Shown here: piece by piece, positions 62,645 through 64,000 of the stretch
Layout: the number at the start of each line of letters is the position of its first letter
Numbering within the stretch: position 1 is the stretch's first letter
Source of the DNA: Microbulbifer variabilis ATCC 700307
GTDB lineage: Bacteria > Pseudomonadota > Gammaproteobacteria > Pseudomonadales > Cellvibrionaceae
Direction of reading: 5' to 3'
Length of the DNA: 64,000 nucleotides
Assembly (NCBI RefSeq): GCF_000380565.1
Contig: NZ_AQYJ01000024.1
Coordinates: forward strand, 1-64,000
Translations under genes and position numbers: made by a program
The notes under the pieces: model-generated
Seen by the model: only the letters and a program-made list of their open reading frames with translations
What the model was told of the DNA's origin: nothing
Databases searched by the model: none

Positions 62645-63469
62645 GTGGAAAAGACCGGCGAGGAAATCATTATCGACAGCTCGATCGAGCCCCGTGATGT
62701 CTGGAAATCCATGCGTGCGGAGGCCGCTGCCGCTGCCAGTGGCGAACCGATCCTGGCGAGTTATTTCCACAATACTATCCTGCGCCACAAATCGCTGGAG
62801 CATGCAATTGCCGACCAGTTGGCTGCTGTGTTGGATCACGATGCGCTGACTGCCACTTCACTGCAGGAAGTTATTGCTTCCGCTCTGGAGAGTGATCCCT
62901 CAATCTCCAGTCGGATGCATGCTGATATTTGCGCTTGGTACGATCGTGATCCGGCCTGCGATCAATACCTGACTCCGTTTCTTTATTTCAAAGGTTTCCA
63001 CGCGCTGCAATCCCACCGAATTGCCCATTGGCTTTGGAAGCACGGGCGTTTCACCCTGGCTTTGTATTTCCAAAGCCGGGTGTCGGAGCAGTTTTCTGTG
63101 GATATTCACCCGGCGGCGAAGTTTGGCGGCGGCATTATGATTGATCATGCGACTGGTCTGGTTGTGGGGGAGACTTGTGTAGTGGGGGACAATGTATCCA
63201 TCCTCCACTCTGTGACCCTTGGTGGCAGTGGCCGGGGCTCCGGCGATCGCCACCCAAAAATCGGTCACGGAGTGATGATTGGTGCCGGTGCCAAGGTATT
63301 AGGGCCTGTGCGGGTGGGAGATGATGTCAAGATTGCTGCTGGCAGCCTGGTATTACACGATGTGCCCGATCACACCACGGTAGCTGGTGTGCCAGCGCGC
63401 CAAGTTGGTGGCCGAATTGAGGGAGCTCCTGCCTTTACCATGGACCAGACTCTGGACCCGGATGAATAA
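62645..63469 (+). CDS. cysE: Serine O-acetyltransferase
   Basis: A 274-residue enzyme (E. coli CysE 273) that acetylates serine for cysteine synthesis. The N-terminal helical domain (WKSMRAEAAAAASGEPILASYFHNTILRHKSLEHAIADQLA) is followed by left-handed beta-helix hexapeptide repeats with DIHPAAKFGGGIMIDHATGLVVGETCVVGDNVSILHSVTLGG. The start is GTG 62645, which gives the family N-terminus; a longer in-frame reading to 62540 is unlikely. Confidence 0.93.
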   Translation: MEKTGEEIIIDSSIEPRDVWKSMRAEAAAAASGEPILASYFHNTILRHKSLEHAIADQLAAVLDHDALTATSLQEVIASALESDPSISSRMHADICAWYDRDPACDQYLTPFLYFKGFHALQSHRIAHWLWKHGRFTLALYFQSRVSEQFSVDIHPAAKFGGGIMIDHATGLVVGETCVVGDNVSILHSVTLGGSGRGSGDRHPKIGHGVMIGAGAKVLGPVRVGDDVKIAAGSLVLHDVPDHTTVAGVPARQVGGRIEGAPAFTMDQTLDPDE

Positions 63470-63484
63470 CACAGGGATTAAGTA

Positions 63485-63991
63485 ATGTCGCAAGCCACCT
63501 ATAGCTTGGTTTTCCGCGGTGACCTGATCGACGGATTTACTGCGAACGATGTGAAATCCAATATGGCGCGCCTGTTTAAGAGCACCCCGCAGGCAGTGGA
63601 GAAACTTTTCAGTGGTCGTCCACTGATCTTGCGAAAAGGCCTCAGCCAAGCCCAGGCAGAGCAGTTTCAAGCCACTTTGGCCAAAATCGGTGCCCAGGTA
63701 ACCTTGAAGGATGAGAGTGGGATAGCAACCGCCAAGCCCAAAACCATACAGGCACAGACTGTTCAGCCTGAGGGAACACCTGAATCCGACAGTTCCCCGA
63801 TACCCAATTGGACGCTTGCGCCCATGGAGGGAAATTTGGTCAAAGATCATGAGCGCAAGCAAGTGGCTGCGGTCGAGGTTTCCACTGACCATATCAGCCT
63901 GCGTGCGGCGGAAGGACTTTTGCTTGATAAGAGTGAGCGCGCTGAGGCGGAGGCTGCCCCAGTCAATATTCCCAAGTGGGATCTGGACTAA
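63485..63991 (+). CDS. Hypothetical protein with two-domain layout
   Basis: A 168-residue cytoplasmic protein. The N-terminal 75 residues (YSLVFRGDLIDGFTANDVKSNMARLFKSTPQAVEKLFSGRPLILRKGLSQAQAEQFQATLAKIGAQVTL) form an alpha/beta unit. I have seen this pattern in many uncharacterised gammaproteobacterial proteins, often ahead of membrane or Zn-ribbon parts. The rest is Pro/Glu-rich and ends IPKWDLD. It starts 15 bp after cysE and may be cotranscribed. No function is assigned. Confidence 0.7.
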   Translation: MSQATYSLVFRGDLIDGFTANDVKSNMARLFKSTPQAVEKLFSGRPLILRKGLSQAQAEQFQATLAKIGAQVTLKDESGIATAKPKTIQAQTVQPEGTPESDSSPIPNWTLAPMEGNLVKDHERKQVAAVEVSTDHISLRAAEGLLLDKSERAEAEAAPVNIPKWDLD

Positions 63992-64000
63992 ACATAAATC

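Overview
The window is a stretch of chromosome from a gammaproteobacterium. The best fit is a marine, polysaccharide-degrading member of the Cellvibrionales (Microbulbifer-like). This is inferred from gene order (rlmE-ftsH-folP-glmM-tpiA-secG, rimP-nusA-infB-rbfA-truB-rpsO-pnp, dksA-gluQ-cbrX-cbrA-cbrB-pcnB-folK-panB) and from a secreted GH19 chitinase. No 16S gene or marker comparison was available, so the genus is a guess.

Layout. Positions 1-7253 are core: the tail of a calcium-binding-repeat protein, yhbY, rlmE, ftsH, folP, glmM, tpiA, secG and tRNA-Leu(GAG). Positions 7254 to about 33010 are an accessory island placed exactly where this synteny block normally runs on from tRNA-Leu to tRNA-Met/rimP. 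It starts with a decayed tyrosine-integrase pseudogene beside the tRNA. It then carries an unusual type I-E Cascade operon with degenerate mini-CRISPRs, a TPR membrane protein, a multicopper oxidase, a MerR regulator with an MFS pump and a cupin, a chitinase, a second MFS pump, an NnrS-like protein with a structured leader, a GFA protein, a PhzF protein, a UbiM-like hydroxylase and an NTF2-like protein. It is visibly more AT-rich and has long non-coding gaps. From 33014 the core resumes with two identical initiator tRNA genes and the translation/RNA-decay operon to pnp (42591). Positions 42722-46236 hold assorted genes (ZntB-like transporter, secreted DNase-I-fold protein). From 46237 to the end are pantothenate/folate genes, pcnB, the CbrXAB two-component system, gluQ, dksA, sfsA, envelope quality-control genes (HtrA-type protease, htpX), a peptidase, cysE and a hypothetical gene.

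Most notable points. (1) The Cascade operon has no cas3, cas1 or cas2. Its large subunit is fused in frame to the small subunit, with an internal Shine-Dalgarno and ATG exactly where free Cas11 would start. Its Cas6e carries a SAP-like insertion. Its only CRISPR units are two degenerate repeat-spacer-repeat modules whose spacers partly resemble the 5' end of the cas operon, which suggests a regulatory rather than defensive Cascade. (2) Between cbrB and pcnB lies a transcript region packed with AAYAAYAA motifs, behind a textbook sigma-54 promoter and an upstream TGTTAC-N16-GTAACA dyad. This is a CrcZ-like Hfq-sequestering RNA outside Pseudomonas. (3) Two near-identical MerR-type promoters with 19-bp spacers link an MFS pump and a cupin protein to an adjacent MerR regulator. 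(4) A structured leader precedes the nnrS-like gene.
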